Shown one piece after another: positions 19,785 through 32,596 of a DNA stretch of 64,000 bases. The notes beneath the pieces were generated by a model. It saw only the letters and a program-made list of their open reading frames with translations, was not told where the DNA came from and ran no database searches. The position numbers and the translations under genes are program-made. Origin of the DNA: Aphanomyces cochlioides (taxonomy: Eukaryota > Oomycota > Saprolegniomycetes > Saprolegniales > Verrucalvaceae). The DNA is taken from contig JAHQRK010000006.1 of NCBI GenBank assembly GCA_019828595.1, positions 2,542,001 through 2,606,000 of the forward strand, read 5' to 3'. Positions within the stretch are counted from its first letter, which is position 1. The number at the start of each line of letters is the position of its first letter.

Positions 19785-22700
19785 TTAAGTTTGGCCGCTT
19801 TCTTGACTTGGAATCGGCGATCCTTCCAGAGCGTACGAAGCATCGTCATCTTCAATTGGCAGTGCCTGCGAGCTCGACAAATCTTCAGCTACATGCTCCT
19901 CCTGTGCACACGACGTTTCATCGGCCACAAGCGGCAATTCCTCCAGAGCGTACACTGTGTCGTCAGCCACAATCGGCAGCTCCTCATGGGGGATCAAGTT
20001 GTCGTCCGCTGCAACTGGGATCTCCACTTGAGTGTACGACATGCCGTCGGCTACAACTTGGTCATCTCCACGAGGGCTAAGCTCTGGCAGGTTCATCAGA
20101 TCGTAGTCGTCATGTGAGATCTCGTGGCTTTCAAGAGCAGGAGCGTCGTTGGCATCGTACGCGTTGTATGCGTCGTAGCCTTCATAGCCGCTTGTGTCGT
20201 AAGTGTTGTTAGCAGCGTAGTCGTCAGCCGTGTAGGCTGCTTGGTTGTATGCTTCCAAGTCAGCGTAATACTTTGCCCATGCTTCGCTCGAACTCGCTGC
20301 TGGATCATCCTCGTAGGCTGTTGCCGAGGATTCATAAGCGTCCGTAGACACGCCATGATTTGTTGCACTCCAGTCACCCGATTCATAACTTGGAGCGTAG
20401 TCTTCGTATGCTTGGGCAGTGTAGTCAACTCTCGACAGCTCAGACTCTGCGGGCACGTCCTGACTCGCCGCGTTCCATTCGTTTGCATCGTAGGCTGGAG
20501 CGTTCGCTTCAGCAGTGTACATAAATAACGATGCGTATTCACTTGGCGAGGTGTGATAAGCGTCAGTGGGAATTTCTTGGCTAGCGTAGCTCCAGTCGCT
20601 TGTTTGGATACCTGGAGCGCTTTCATCGTCGACCGCCGCATATACAGACGACCAAGTGTTCTCCATCTCTGGATAGCTCGCTTGATCCCCCGTCGGCTCG
20701 TAATAGTCGTAGTAGTATTCCCCCGTGGCTGTGTTGTAGTAATAGCCTTCCGCGTCTTGACTCCACTCGATTTGCGCCGTCGCCTCGTCGCCTGGAGCTT
20801 CCATATACACTTCCTCTGTCGCTGGAATTGCAAGAGCGTCGACAGATCCGTCCATCATTGCAATATACGCTTCAGGTGGCGTCGTCTGGCTCACGACTGC
20901 CGCGTTGCTCATGCCTTTCCTGTTGAAAATCGCAACGCAGCCTTCGTGGCCGTTCGCCGCCGCCAGTTGGGCTGGAGTCTCCCAGTCTGTGTTTTGAATC
21001 GACGTGTCTGCCCCCAAGTTGACCAAGTGGTTGACAAGTTTTTGCCGACCTACACGCAATATCGTCACGAGGCAGACTTGAGCTCAGCTCTACCTGCCAT
21101 GGCCGCCCAGTGCAAGGCAGTGTCGCCTCGTTCATCCGTTGCATTCAAATCAACTTTGAATTTACGCAGCGAGCTCACCTACATCGACCGCATGAGCTCA
21201 CTAGAACTCAAGTTGTCATGAAGATCAAACCATTTCGAGGCCAAGTTTGCATTCCATGGAAAAATGGAGCGGCGTGCGACTCAATGCGTCCTTGGCGCTT
21301 GGATCGGCTCCCATCTCAAGCAGGAACGTCACAAAGGCAGAGTGATTGGACGCAATGGCTAAATGCAACGGCGTTCGACCTTCTGCGTCGCGAACATTGA
21401 CGTCACATGGGCCTTGTTGCAATGCACATGCGCACTCGACGTGGCCCAAGATAGCCAAGACATGCAGGGGAAACATGCCGCCATACGATGCGGTATTGAG
21501 TACAACTTGCTGGTCGGAGGCGAGAGCTACGAGGTAGTCGCAAATCTCGACTTGGTTCTTGGCACATGCATGATGGAGCGCCGAGAAACCTTTGTTGTCG
21601 ACTGCGTTGAGGCGGATCGACGGTGCTCGGCTCATGACGAACTTCAGTAATTGCAAGTTGCCATAGCTTGCGACGACCATGAGGGGCGTGAGTCCATCGT
21701 AGTCTTTGGCATTCACGTCAGCGCCGTGCTCAAGGAGGACGTCGATAAAATCCACTGCTTTGACCATGCTGACGGCGAGATGCAGCGCCGATTGACCCAT
21801 GGCCTAGCGTTGAAAGTTGAGTCAAGGGGGAAAGAGCGATCGATCGTACGTTGCGTTCGTTGATGTCGCGGCCGTCGTTGATACTGTCAAGGAGATCTGG
21901 GATGGACTGCTTTGCGACAGCATCGAGCGCTGAGAGAGTGCGCTTGGTGGCTTTGGTTTGGTTGATTTGAGCCAAACTTTCGGATCGTTGGAGGATTTGA
22001 CCGAGGACGTAGCGTGGTGGCATTTCAAGCAGGATGGCGTCTTGGGTTTCATGGACTTCGACGTGACCGACGACATCGAGCGCTGCTAGCTCCCAGTCTT
22101 TGGTGCGACTGGCTCGCTTCTTGTGTCGAAACATGGCCAAACTATGAAGCAACATGGAGGTCTTTGCATCGAGGAGGATACTGCCGCGCTTGCGACGCTG
22201 GACGCAGGTGACCATAGCACGGCCTTTGGTCAACCAGAGAGCAAAGTAAGGGTCATCCGACGCTGTCGCGTCCAAAGCAGAAGCTGTCGACCAGACCTTC
22301 TTGGCCAAGAAGGATCGTGATGCAGCTTGAAGGCATTTGGACGCGTGGTGTCGCCAGAGAAAGCGTCGAACGAGCCGCTGGATTCGCGTGGCGAGACGAC
22401 ATTTCCAAAGCCAGAGCCAATACGCGCGATAACATCGATATGCTCTGCGAATACAACTCGCGGCACGTCGTCGAGCCCGCCGCCATTTGAAAACTCGCCA
22501 GCCTCCCGCAATCGTATCACAAGCGCAGGTTCGTTTCCAAAGCTGATGGCGTCTCCAGCACCGCTGAATAGCGCAAGCGGCAAGAAACCAACGACGATGC
22601 AACGCTTGCATGTGGTCGCTCTGTGCGCTGGTCAGCCACGAACGCACAAGAGGGCGAAAGACGTGACTGAAGAGCCATCGACGGCGCATATTTCGCCACT

Positions 22701-25700
22701 TGGATATCACCACAGCGGACGCTCGACGACGACAAGCCAAGTCGCATAGGACAGCTTTCAACGTAGCCAAGGCGATATGACGATTTAAAACAATTCGATC
22801 GCTTGCCGTGTCGATGGAAGTTCGAGCTAAGGAGGCAGCAAACGCGTGGATTTCACAACGAACGCGGATGACCTGACGATGACAAGTAAGGCACTATCCT
22901 TGGAGCTGCAGTTGTTTACCTGAGAGACGCAAGAAAGCACAATCGATGTAGCTGCGCTATAAACCTCGCGGCGATACTCGACAACCTGGAGAGTTGCTGG
23001 TGAGCGCCAAGAATCCCCGGGAGTCAACCTGTGCAGTCCATTGCAGGACGACATTGCATGCAACTTGGCGAACGCAACCTCGATGTAGCAGAACCTAAGC
23101 AAGGGAGTTCATGAGTGTGTCAGTGGAGTGAAAGGTCCCAACTTGTTGAAAGATGTCGTGGACGACCCCTGTAGCCTTTCTATTGACTTGGATGAGATAG
23201 CGGCGGCGGCGTTGGAGGTATTTCCACCGAATCCAACTTGATGCAATGCGATGCACTGCTGTCCTTCGCATGCGAGAGGTGTGATCTCGCATGGCTTGCT
23301 GGATTTTCGTCGCCATTGTATGCTGAGCCTTCACGTTGCAAATGCCAGAAGTGACGTACCACGACGCCATCATGACTGCATATTGTTCAGTCTGGTCGCG
23401 ACGACATCGCTGACGCCGCCACTCCCTTTGCAGCAATGCCATACGTCGATGGTGAGCTAGCACTCGGGTTAAAGTTGCTTGTTGGATTTGTTGCCATGTC
23501 GTGAGCAACGTGATATCAAGTTGCAAGCAGTGGCTTTGTGTTTTCTTGTCAAGTTTGGACGAGTTGGGATCGATTGCTTGCTGCGACTGATCCTGTTGAG
23601 ACTCGCATGCTTTGATGCAATCGTCGAGAGTAAGTTGGCATTCTCTTGTGATGAAACCAGCCCAATACTCGGTGATGCATTGATCCAGTACATTTTGGAC
23701 AAAGCCCGTCGCACATTGAGTCAAAGAGCATTGTCGGATGCCAAGACTGTGGTTTCTCCATGCACTTTGAATCACACGAGCAGCACTCGAGCGACTTTGC
23801 GCCTCGATAAAACAGCGCAAGGCCTTTTGAATGAGCAAAGCAGCCGATTGTTGTCGTCTCCTTTGCGCTGCCATTTCAACAGCTTGTCGTGATTGCAGGA
23901 GTGCGGTCTTACGGAGAGGGAGGCCCCGTCGCCACACCCTCTGGATGATTTCAACAGCGTGGAGCCTTTGCAATGCCGCCTTCCTAAACTTGGCTTGGTG
24001 CTTCTCCCGACATCTCCACCAGCGTTGGATTTGTCTAGCCAACTGGGATCTCCTACGCCATGCCAGCCACCGATGTTGAATGACTAGGCTGGCGTCGTCT
24101 TGTCGTTTTCGTGCTGCCAAGTCGTCTTGTCGTTTCTTTCGCCGTCGGTGAAACATGCACAAGGCATGTTGTAATTTCTTCCTAGCTGCATCCCGTAGCC
24201 TTGTTGAGTTGGCCACTTTGTGTCTCTGCCATGTCGTTTGAATCACCACAGCAGCAATTGTTTGCTTATTTCCGTGAAATCGCCGCCACATGCGTTGGAT
24301 CGCGGCACTACTTCGATCTCGGAATGCCACCGTCTTTGTCAATTCCACTTGAGCTGAATAATTCCTCCACTGAGCTTGAATCACCTTGGCTGCTAAAGCT
24401 TGACGCTGCGCATTTCTTTCCTTGCGTCTCCGCCAGACTCGTTGAATTCGTCGGCAAGAATCGTCTTGATTTGTTTGGTTTCGACCAAGATGAGCTTTCC
24501 ACCAAGACTGGATCGTCTTGGCACTAGCCGTCCTCCTCATGGATATTTCATTCGCCTGCTTCGCTGTCTGCACTTGCGACCAGTGCCATTTCCACCGCTG
24601 CTGGATCAATGCCGCGCTTGCGCGCTGTTGGGTAAACTTCTTGGTCTCTCGCTTGGTTCTGTACTGTGCCCACGTGAGTTGGATCTGCGTTGCGCTCCTG
24701 GCTTGTTGTTGCTCTTGATCTCTTTCAATGAGAATCGCCATGAGGCGCCACCATCGTCGAATGACAGTCCGCCTTGCTTGCTCTCTTTCCCGCCGCTTGA
24801 CTTGGACGTGGCGCCAGAACTGCTGGATGATTCTAGTTTGGAGCTGCTCGTTAACTTGAGCAGCTTGGGCTTGTATTGTCTGTACTTGTGCTTGCCAACG
24901 TCGTTGTGCCAGAGCATCTCGCCACGACCTCTGGATGACTTTGGCTTGAATTTGCTGAAGTTGTGCCTCGAAGTTTTGCCTTGTGGCTTCTAACTTAGTA
25001 CCAAGTGCTAGTTGTCGACGGTGTCTTGCTTCTTTTGCAATCCTTTTGGCCAAATTACATCGCCACCATGCCGCGATTCGGCTTGTAGCCCTCCGCTTTC
25101 GTACATGGAGTCGCCACGTGCCCAAGGCTGTAGACAATGATCGCCTCTGGTGTTGGTGGCGCAACCACCCTGCAGTTTGCCATCGACGCACTTGGCTCTT
25201 CCAGGAATAGAGCATGCGACGACAGAGCGCTCGCCGCCTCAAGGACTGACGTCGTGCCTGACGCCACCAGGCTTTGAATATGCGTCGAACAAGAGCCCTG
25301 GCATGCGCTTGGCGTTTGCGACGGACCCTTTGTTCAAACCATCGGTATTGAACCCAATCGTGAAAGCATGTCGCCACGACTGAGGGGGATACGACTGGTG
25401 CGGCTCGAGTCGACGGCACAATTGTTGGGTTTGGAGCTGGCGGAATCTCATCATTGAACCACGCTTGGTTCTTGGACGTCGGCTCCTCCATAAACTCGCT
25501 TTCGCTGTCGTTGCCTCTATCGTAGTCGCTTGGTGATTCAGGGCGATCCACCGTGGGGTCTTCAAGTGCATCAAGATCAATGGCGAGAGCAAACTCCGCC
25601 AAGCATGCGAGTAAGACATCGCTGTCGACTTCGTTTGAATGAAGGAGCTTGGACTGCAATGCTGCAAGCCCAGAGGGTGAAGGGGAGATTTGGTAGCGTT

Positions 25701-26777
25701 GGAACTGCGGGTCGTCGAGTGTGATGGCACAGAGGAATGGATTGGAGATACAAGTTGGAACACCGAGGGCGTGAACAAGCATAGCCTCGTCGTCAAGTGC
25801 GTTTAGATCAACAGCCACCTAGGAGGAGACGCCAGTCAACTCTGTCCAGTCGAGGTATTAACCTTTGCAAGGTATGGGCTGCTTTTGGGCCAGTTGAACG
25901 AGTAGTTGCGGTCAAACTAGAGTGCAGAAGTCACTTTGGCTTGGATGACTGCCAACTCACTCTTTTCCTCATGGCAGCAATGGCTTGGACGAGAAGGATC
26001 GTTCGCTCTCTCACGATTGCTGCGCCTTGCATCAACTTGAGCACGCGGGCAGTGGTTTGTTGCCTCATTGGTGACATCGCCGGTCTTGCACATGTGGACA
26101 AGAGCTCCGCCACTGCAGCTTCACGAAGCTGAGCCTGGATCCAAAAGTTACAAAGTTTACAGCAAGCCGAGCCTCTCACCAGCTCGAGGATTCTAGCTTG
26201 GAGCTCCGTGGCCTCAGACTCCCGCGACTCGACTTGCACTTGCTCCTTGAGCTGCAATACCGGACGCTTCGGTGCAGCACTGATAGGGCGAGGTACCGCC
26301 GAGGAAGAAGACGTTGGTCGGCTCCGTTTTCGACTCGCGTGTTTCGGATTAGGCTGAGAGATGTCAGTCGGCGGCGGATGCTTTTGACTCTCAAACACTG
26401 CAAAGTATCCATCGCGTTGAACCACTTGATACGAGGAGACTAGAATGGAAACCACGTCAGATCAAGCGCCGAGCGTGACGCGGACCTCGCGGGGCAAATC
26501 GGCGATGGGTGCACTTTGGCTCGATCAATTCAATCATCCCGTCCGGCACATCGACCTTGGGAGACACTCTCTCAGCGACAACATTCCTCTTGTGCTTACC
26601 TCGGCGGCAAACCCTCGACGCTGCATCGCCAGTGGCAGGCATGCGCGGCAACCAATTTACAAAGTTACGTGTAACCGCTCCACTTGACGGTTTCACCTTC
26701 ATATGTACTGTACTCGTCTTGTGAAACCGACGACGGCGGAGGCAGGATGCCATGGCTTTGTTCGTCGACGTTTCCAT
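19785..26777 (-). CDS. giant IQ-motif and ankyrin-repeat protein, ten exons
   Basis: Ten exons can be joined with a continuous frame: 26777-26486, 26439-25961, 25916-25863, 25818-23143, 23094-23029, 22985-22920, 22872-21850, 21803-21231, 21178-21094, 21049-19785. This gives about 2,192 residues. Exon 4 and exon 7 hold many IQ-like units (TIQSWWKAHLGR, RIQRVWRRRKERN, VIQAQWRNY, AIQRCWRRHQLW), binding sites for calmodulin or myosin-light-chain-like proteins. Exons 8-10 encode ankyrin repeats (GLTPLMVVASYGNLQLL, GRTPLHLAIASNHSAF, GDTALHWAAMAG). The last ~350 residues are Asp/Ser/Tyr-rich, with a WW-like segment (WSQDAEGYYYNTATGEYYY). The family resembles large Ca2+/calmodulin-binding scaffolds, for example cytoskeletal or ciliary ones; the exact role is unknown. 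An apparent stop at 23095 coincides with an acceptor AG and is removed by splicing; if that is wrong, this is two genes. Confidence 0.8.
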
Positions 26778-29290
26778 GCGATGCGCTTGTGTACATGCAC
26801 GCTGATTAAGCTAAAGATACCGCGCGTGGTGCCGGCGTATTTGCATCGCTACAGTCCAGCGACAGGCTCACAACGAGCTACAGCCAAGGCTCGTCCCTTG
26901 CGTCATTTGTCGACAGCCATGTTTGGTCACATGCACCCAGTCCAAGGCAAAAGACAGACGCACCACACACGACTGGACGACGCAGCACAATCCGCCATGG
27001 TGTCTTGGTCAAATATTTTGCTCAGAGCGTTCGACCAAACGATCGACTTGAAGTTTGCACTCGGCCGTCGTGGTCACAAGAATCAGTGGACAAATCCCAC
27101 CATTCCTTTGTGACTAAGCTACAGAGCTGTGCGCGCTTCTTCATGCAGCGGGATGTTTGCTCTGGACGAGATCCTACCTCGATTGCCCGGCCATCATGGC
27201 GACAGATCAAGCGCCGCATGCTCCGTCGTCTCTGGGTGAAAAACTTGGTCGTCTCAGATGAAACTTCTTTACACCCTTCGTTCCAATGCCACGGTGCATC
27301 CTCCGCCATGCGGGAAGCTTCCAAGTTGGATCCTACTCTGGTCAACCTCATGGCTTGACACGCACCTGTAAGCAACGCGCATCGATAGTCACATGCTCTG
27401 CAAGTCACATGGCAGCTTTTGACAAGCGCGCATCCATGTGTGTGCGGCCATTTAAAAACATATACACGTTTACATTCAGAGTCTGGTACAACATTTAAAA
27501 TTCTGAATTAAAATATTCCCAAGAGGCATACCACATGGAGCTTGACTGTTTCCGGCTCGACTGGATTGCCAAGCAGCGTCTCATCCAACGGCGGTGGCAC
27601 CAGAACGACATGCACGCACACGTGGAGCGTTGCAAATGATTACGAGGAGACCTCGTCTTCGTCATCTCGGTTCGATTCTGAGCCGTTTTCGCGACAAAAT
27701 TCTCCCGTGATGGACCTCCCCATTGACAATGGAAGTCATGGTGGATCGATGGAGGAGACTCGATTGTAGCCCGTAGAGAGCTCGACGCCGTAAGCCTCCT
27801 CAAGAGAGAGGGAGACGTGCATGTTGAAGCAGACATTGATGGCAACGCGTACGTACCGTAGTGGCGCACGTCATGGGAAGTTGAGAGGGAGCAGGTTGGA
27901 ATCCCCAAGCATGTGTCCAATGATGTTGATCCAGTTTTTCTCGTCATTGATGCCAACTTGGTGCTCTTGGACCTTCCTATGGAGCGTATTCTTTGTTGTT
28001 CCAGTCGCCGCTGCGTTGACCACGTAACACTCTGGCAGTTTGTTCCACGACCAAGATGACGACGATCGGACTCTGTATGAATTTCCATCGCCGGGTTGTA
28101 TAGCTTACGAGCTCTCTCTTCCCGCTTGTCTTGCCTTGCGGTTTGACTTGGAAATCGACGCACGGCAATGACAAGCGCTCCCACGTTTGACACGACTTTA
28201 TGATGAGTTCGTTCGCACATGGCGAAGGACAGATGCAAGCCATGGCACTGTCCTTGGCCAAGTTGATGAGGAGTTGGATGAGGCCAGATGTGCGCCAGAG
28301 GTGACTGGAAAGCGGTTGGGAATCGATTCCATGGGCGTATGCCCGAGGCTGTAACTCAATATGCCACTATCGCTTGGTTGTCCTTTTCAAAGCCACGACT
28401 GGAAGAAAGTATCGCACGCGATCTACTGTAGGTGGGACGCATACACACACTCAAGATGAGGAGGATGCAAAGCCGTCTATCGCCTTTCGACACCTTCCCG
28501 TAGCGCATTCGTTCTTCACTGTCTTTGCTGATATCTCACATCGATGTGATCGGAACAACGTGGATTGAGCACACATCCGACTCGACTGGATCGACGCAGC
28601 CATTCCAGCAAGACTGTCGGAAGTGTCGGAAGGCGACGTCCAGAAGGGCTCTTCAAGAGAGGGACGGCGCCAAGTACAAGGTAGTCGATGGAGGCGCTCG
28701 ATCCACCTTGGCGAAATTTTCACTACTGGTATGAATTCAAGTCAACCTTGATACATTGCAGTGCTGCATGTTGACGTGCTTGCATACTGTGTCAACACAT
28801 TCTTTTCCTTTGGAAGGCACGCAGCCATGAACAAAAGGAGATCGGCGTTGAAATGCCAAGGCGCACGAGCTACAGCGATCTGGGAAATATAAGACCAGCG
28901 GCGGCTCTTCGGTGATTGGTCAGTTTCAAACTCAAGTTGAAGTCATGGACCTGTGAAATATTTTATCCTATTAAATTGTATATTGGTGTCGTCTCAAGAA
29001 CGAGAACTATGTATTTAAAGCTATCATTAAAGTTTTTGCACTGTGAAAGTAACTAGAATACCTACGATATTGCAAATTCAATGAAAAGTCATAGCAGTCA
29101 TAGATAAAGTGAAAACCTGTATAATTTAATATTTACTATATCCATTTCGAGGATGTGTTGTCGAACAATCCCAACCACTATCGCAACCACTCTGAGTGTG
29201 TGCCTTCAGATACTGCACCATGTGAAAGGTGCTCAGAGGATGTCGTTTTTGTCGTAAGAACTCCATGAAATGGAGAAGATTCTATTGTTA
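26778..29290. other. poorly resolved region, possible fragmented minus-strand gene
   Basis: No complete gene can be built. On the minus strand between about 28620 and 27500, segments with protein-like composition occur in changing frames: FRHFRQSCWNGCVDP, LIQLLINLAKDSAMA, LPLNFP before a stop, VCFNMHVSLSLEEAYGVEL, and VLVPPPLDETLLGNPVEPE ending at about 27507. Either many short exons or a decayed gene would explain this. A further minus-strand frame at 27022-27408 is unrecognised. From 28740 to 29290 nothing is seen. Confidence 0.3.
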
Positions 29291-30058
29291 TTAAGAAGAG
29301 TAAAGTATGATATATTTATTATGCTTACTTGAGGCTGTGGAAGAATACACGGTCTCTCCGCACCAGGGGACCTTTTCGCTTGGGCTTGAAGGGATTTCAA
29401 CGGCACGAAGAATCTTGAGTTTGTATGACGCCGTGTAGGAGCGTCGTAGCTTACTCAGGCCTTGGTGCTTGTCTGACATCACGTTTGTCACTTTATGGCC
29501 ATGAAATGATGGCTGGCATCCTGCCAATTATATTTCCTGTTATAATTTATAATATCAATTATGAAGGTTCTATTGTAGGGTAGGGTTAGTTGCCGGTCTT
29601 ATATTTCCCAGATCTCTGTACTCACTTGACACATGTAGAAGCGCCAAACAATGGGTCGTGATTAGTATAGTGGTGTCTCTCCAGGAGACGAAGTTCGAAG
29701 CCTTCACGAAGACGGCGAGCCGTCGTTCTTGCTCGATCGTCATGGACGCTTGAGCTGTTTACCATAAAACTAGATGGAGGAAGGCAAGTGAGAGAGAGAG
29801 AGAGGCTTGGAGCTAACAATTCATAGCTTGGACAGCCAGTATGCGAGCCAGCCGTGTGAACGAAAGAACTCAGACGTCTGGACTTTCAAGTGTGTGTACT
29901 ACACTAGTCGACTCTCGACATGGGCAACGTGGGATAAATTTGTCGCTGCTTGGCTTTAACTTGTAATATAGTTCCAGGATTGCCTTTCGCTGAGAATTGC
30001 TATAGCTTCTTTGATCCCGCTCGGCAATGCCATGTCGGAGTCCTTCGCATTGACGCAT
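29291..30058 (-). pseudogene. probable remnant of a transposase-type helix-turn-helix gene
   Basis: Short disconnected frames on the minus strand resemble HTH starts of pogo/Tc5-like transposases: LRRSYTASYKLKILRAVE near 29440 and RSYSNSQRKAILELYYKLKP near 29990. No catalytic domain, terminal repeat or target duplication was found, so this is a guess from a short motif only. Confidence 0.25.
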
Positions 30059-30775
30059 TTGAATTTTTGAATTTTTGTAAATTTAGCCAATCACAGACGA
30101 ATACATTAATCTACACCATGATTCTCTGAAAATTAATATCACCTTCAAAACAAAGAGTTATTTTATTTCGACAGTTGAACTCCGTCCAGGTTTTGCCCTA
30201 CTTCTCTGTACTCCACTCGCTCCAAGGACAGGACGAGATGTCGCTGTGACGAAATGAAGGGGCCATCCATCGCTTGATCACTGTCATTTCCACGCAAACC
30301 ACCCTCTTCTCGGGTGTCCATTGCATTTTTGTCATGATCGGTCTCTGTCCTTTGAGAAAGCGCGGTGGTCGCCACATTGGATGCATCAACATCAAACCAT
30401 GATCATGCAGACGAGAGAGAGACGGTGGTGGTGTCGGCATGCTTCTTCCTTGGAGGCAGAATGTCTTTCCACCCACAGAGAGAGTGGCTTGCTAACTAAA
30501 CGCCGCGGTTTAGTTACGCACTTTGGAGCGCATTCGAACTGACTCGCGCTCCGAACTTCTCCATTCCAACGAACATACAAACGTCGAGACAAGATGTCGC
30601 AAGAGGGACTGCCCAACCCGACGGTTCAACCAGCCACTCCTTGGCAACTCTTTCCGCGTCCACGAGGCAATCGTTGCTGTTGTTTGCAGTCTCTGACCAC
30701 ACTTGTGCACGGAGCCGCACTCGTACACATGGCCATTTTTCAACTTTCCGTCTCGATCACAAGTCACATTCAGTC

Positions 30776-31303
30776 ATGCAAGTGGCTCTCCTCCCAGTCC
30801 TCCGTGAGCAACCGTTCTTCCATCATGCGTCGAGCTACCTCGTGCCGTCTCGCATTGCTACGGGCCCGACGCGTTGCATGATCGAACGCTGCGACCATTT
30901 CGCCAAGGTGAAAGGCTTGTGCTTGACCCACAGCCGCAGTACTGGTGTCGCGTGCCACAACTCGCCAAGCCCAGCGCCATCGTCAGCATCGTCTTCGCCA
31001 CGAACGAGTCCATCAGATGCGAAACTCAAGCTCAAGAACCGCAACCGCAAATGCCGCACTGAAGCTTGTCTCTCCTATGCGCGAAGCGGCGGCTATTGCA
31101 CTCGACACGGCGGTGGCCGCAAGTGCAAGGTCGATTCGTGCGGCACAGCGTCTCAAACCGGCGGCTATTGCCGTCTTCACGGCGGAGGTTCGCGCTGCCG
31201 CGTCGCTAATTGCCAGCAATTCGCTCGTATTCGTGGCTTGTGTCTCCACCACAACCGCGGCGGCGTGCCAGACGCGACTGCATCGCCGCGCGACTTCCAG
31301 TAG
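30776..31303 (+). CDS. Cys/His-repeat protein of the oomycete 'WRKY19-like' type
   Basis: The frame from ATG 30776 gives 175 residues (an upstream in-frame ATG at 30641 is less likely). After a short N-terminal part it carries four Cys-x4-Cys-...-Cys-x2-His units: CMIERCDHFAKVKGLCLTH, CRTEACLSYARSGGYCTRH, CKVDSCGTASQTGGYCRLH and CRVANCQQFARIRGLCLHH. The spaces are GGG-rich. Such units are abundant in oomycete proteins often labelled 'WRKY transcription factor 19-like'; they look zinc-binding, but no WRKY motif is present here. Between units 1 and 2 is a Ser/Pro-rich linker. DNA binding is plausible but not shown. Confidence 0.72.
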   Translation: MQVALLPVLREQPFFHHASSYLVPSRIATGPTRCMIERCDHFAKVKGLCLTHSRSTGVACHNSPSPAPSSASSSPRTSPSDAKLKLKNRNRKCRTEACLSYARSGGYCTRHGGGRKCKVDSCGTASQTGGYCRLHGGGSRCRVANCQQFARIRGLCLHHNRGGVPDATASPRDFQ

Positions 31304-32596
31304 AGCAATTTCCGTCGTCTGTATCAACTTATTTAAGCCGAATTATACAAATCTTTCAAGTGTCTACTTACACCCAGCCTTTGCTTCCAATCCATAGATA
31401 TCTCTGCATCAAGGGCACAGCGCCATTGACTCTTCATCTCTTTTGTTCGGCGCAGATCGCTGCATTGTTTGTCATGCAGCTGCCGCCGCCTACGATCCTC
31501 TTCCACATGCCACACATCTCTTCATATACATCGGAACCACAACTGTCCAACTTACACGGTCCAGTTCACTTATCCGGATTTATCCGGACACCTTTTCCCG
31601 ACGACATGACAAAGGAAGTGACGCTCAGCGTCAGCAAGAGGCTGTAATGAAGTGGGTTGGATAAGCAAATCCAACTCTCCTTGTGACTAAAAACCAGATT
31701 CAAGAGTGGCGCGGAACGTTGGGATATCGTTGGAATGCAATGGTCTCTCCTCTGGGCGAAAGGCGGCTTTCAAAGGTGGGGCGAGCGGCTCTCGACGCCA
31801 GGGCGAGGGCACGAGATTGCCCCGAGAAAAAACTGCGTTTCCTGTCACTTGGAAGTCATATCGTATGTCGCTCCACTTGCAGCCGCAGCGCCGCCTACAC
31901 CAGACATTTCTTTCGTAGAGACAAGGGAAGGGTGCACGCACACGCTGTTGTACTCGATTGTGTATGCGGAACCAGCCCGGAGGACGAGTCAAAACTTTTC
32001 ACGTCCAGATGGCGATCGAGAGTGATTTGCTAGTCGAGTCACACCCATCTGTGACTCATTGATTAGTTCGTCACAGCAAGGCTTTCCGACAGGCAACGCC
32101 GCTTGCAACACAGTTTTCAAGACGGGCAAAACATACCTTTCTTTCGTGACCAACCCTGGTGTGAGGTAATGCTTTGGATTATTTAACTCTTGGAATTTGA
32201 CGACTGACAGAAGGGCGGACTAATCCAATCGTTCTGTTGAGAACTTTTTCCACGTGTTTGAATGCGTAAAACCTGATCACCCTGACGACCTCCTGCCATC
32301 AGTTGGAACGAGGCGAAAGGCTTGGCAAGTTGCTTGGACTGTACTGTATGGTATGTGACGCCAAGCCAACTCCAGTCACCCCAGGCTACTTGACAATTTG
32401 CATATCACTTGGATGATTGTTCCGCCAGTTTTAGTCACAAAAGCATACAAACTCGCAGTGTGCCGCCTTGGATGGCTGGTTGAAAAGGAGACGATCGACG
32501 TGGTTTGTGTCTCGTGGCTAGCTGCGGCCACAGGAAAGCCGCACCGAATGATTTCGAGTGAGGTTGGAAAGCAAGTTTTTGGTGGTACATTTACAA
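31304..32596. other. intergenic
   Basis: Several short frames on both strands lack recognisable motifs or splice patterns. No repeat ends were noticed. Confidence 0.4.

Noticed and set aside
20096..20833. Thr/Arg-rich frame of 245 codons overlapping the C-terminal exon of the IQ/ankyrin gene
   Set aside because: Its bias is that of a shifted frame over an Asp/Tyr/Ala-rich coding region; the other frame continues the ankyrin exon with clean splice joins.
23095..23097. Stop codon ending an IQ-rich gene here
   Set aside because: The TAG is also the acceptor of an intron; CAA|gttggg to cttgcttag|GTT joins phase 0 and the next two introns also keep the frame, so one gene is more likely.
27495..28238. 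247-codon minus-strand frame
   Set aside because: Arg/Ser/His-rich with no motif; other frames in the same interval have better protein character.
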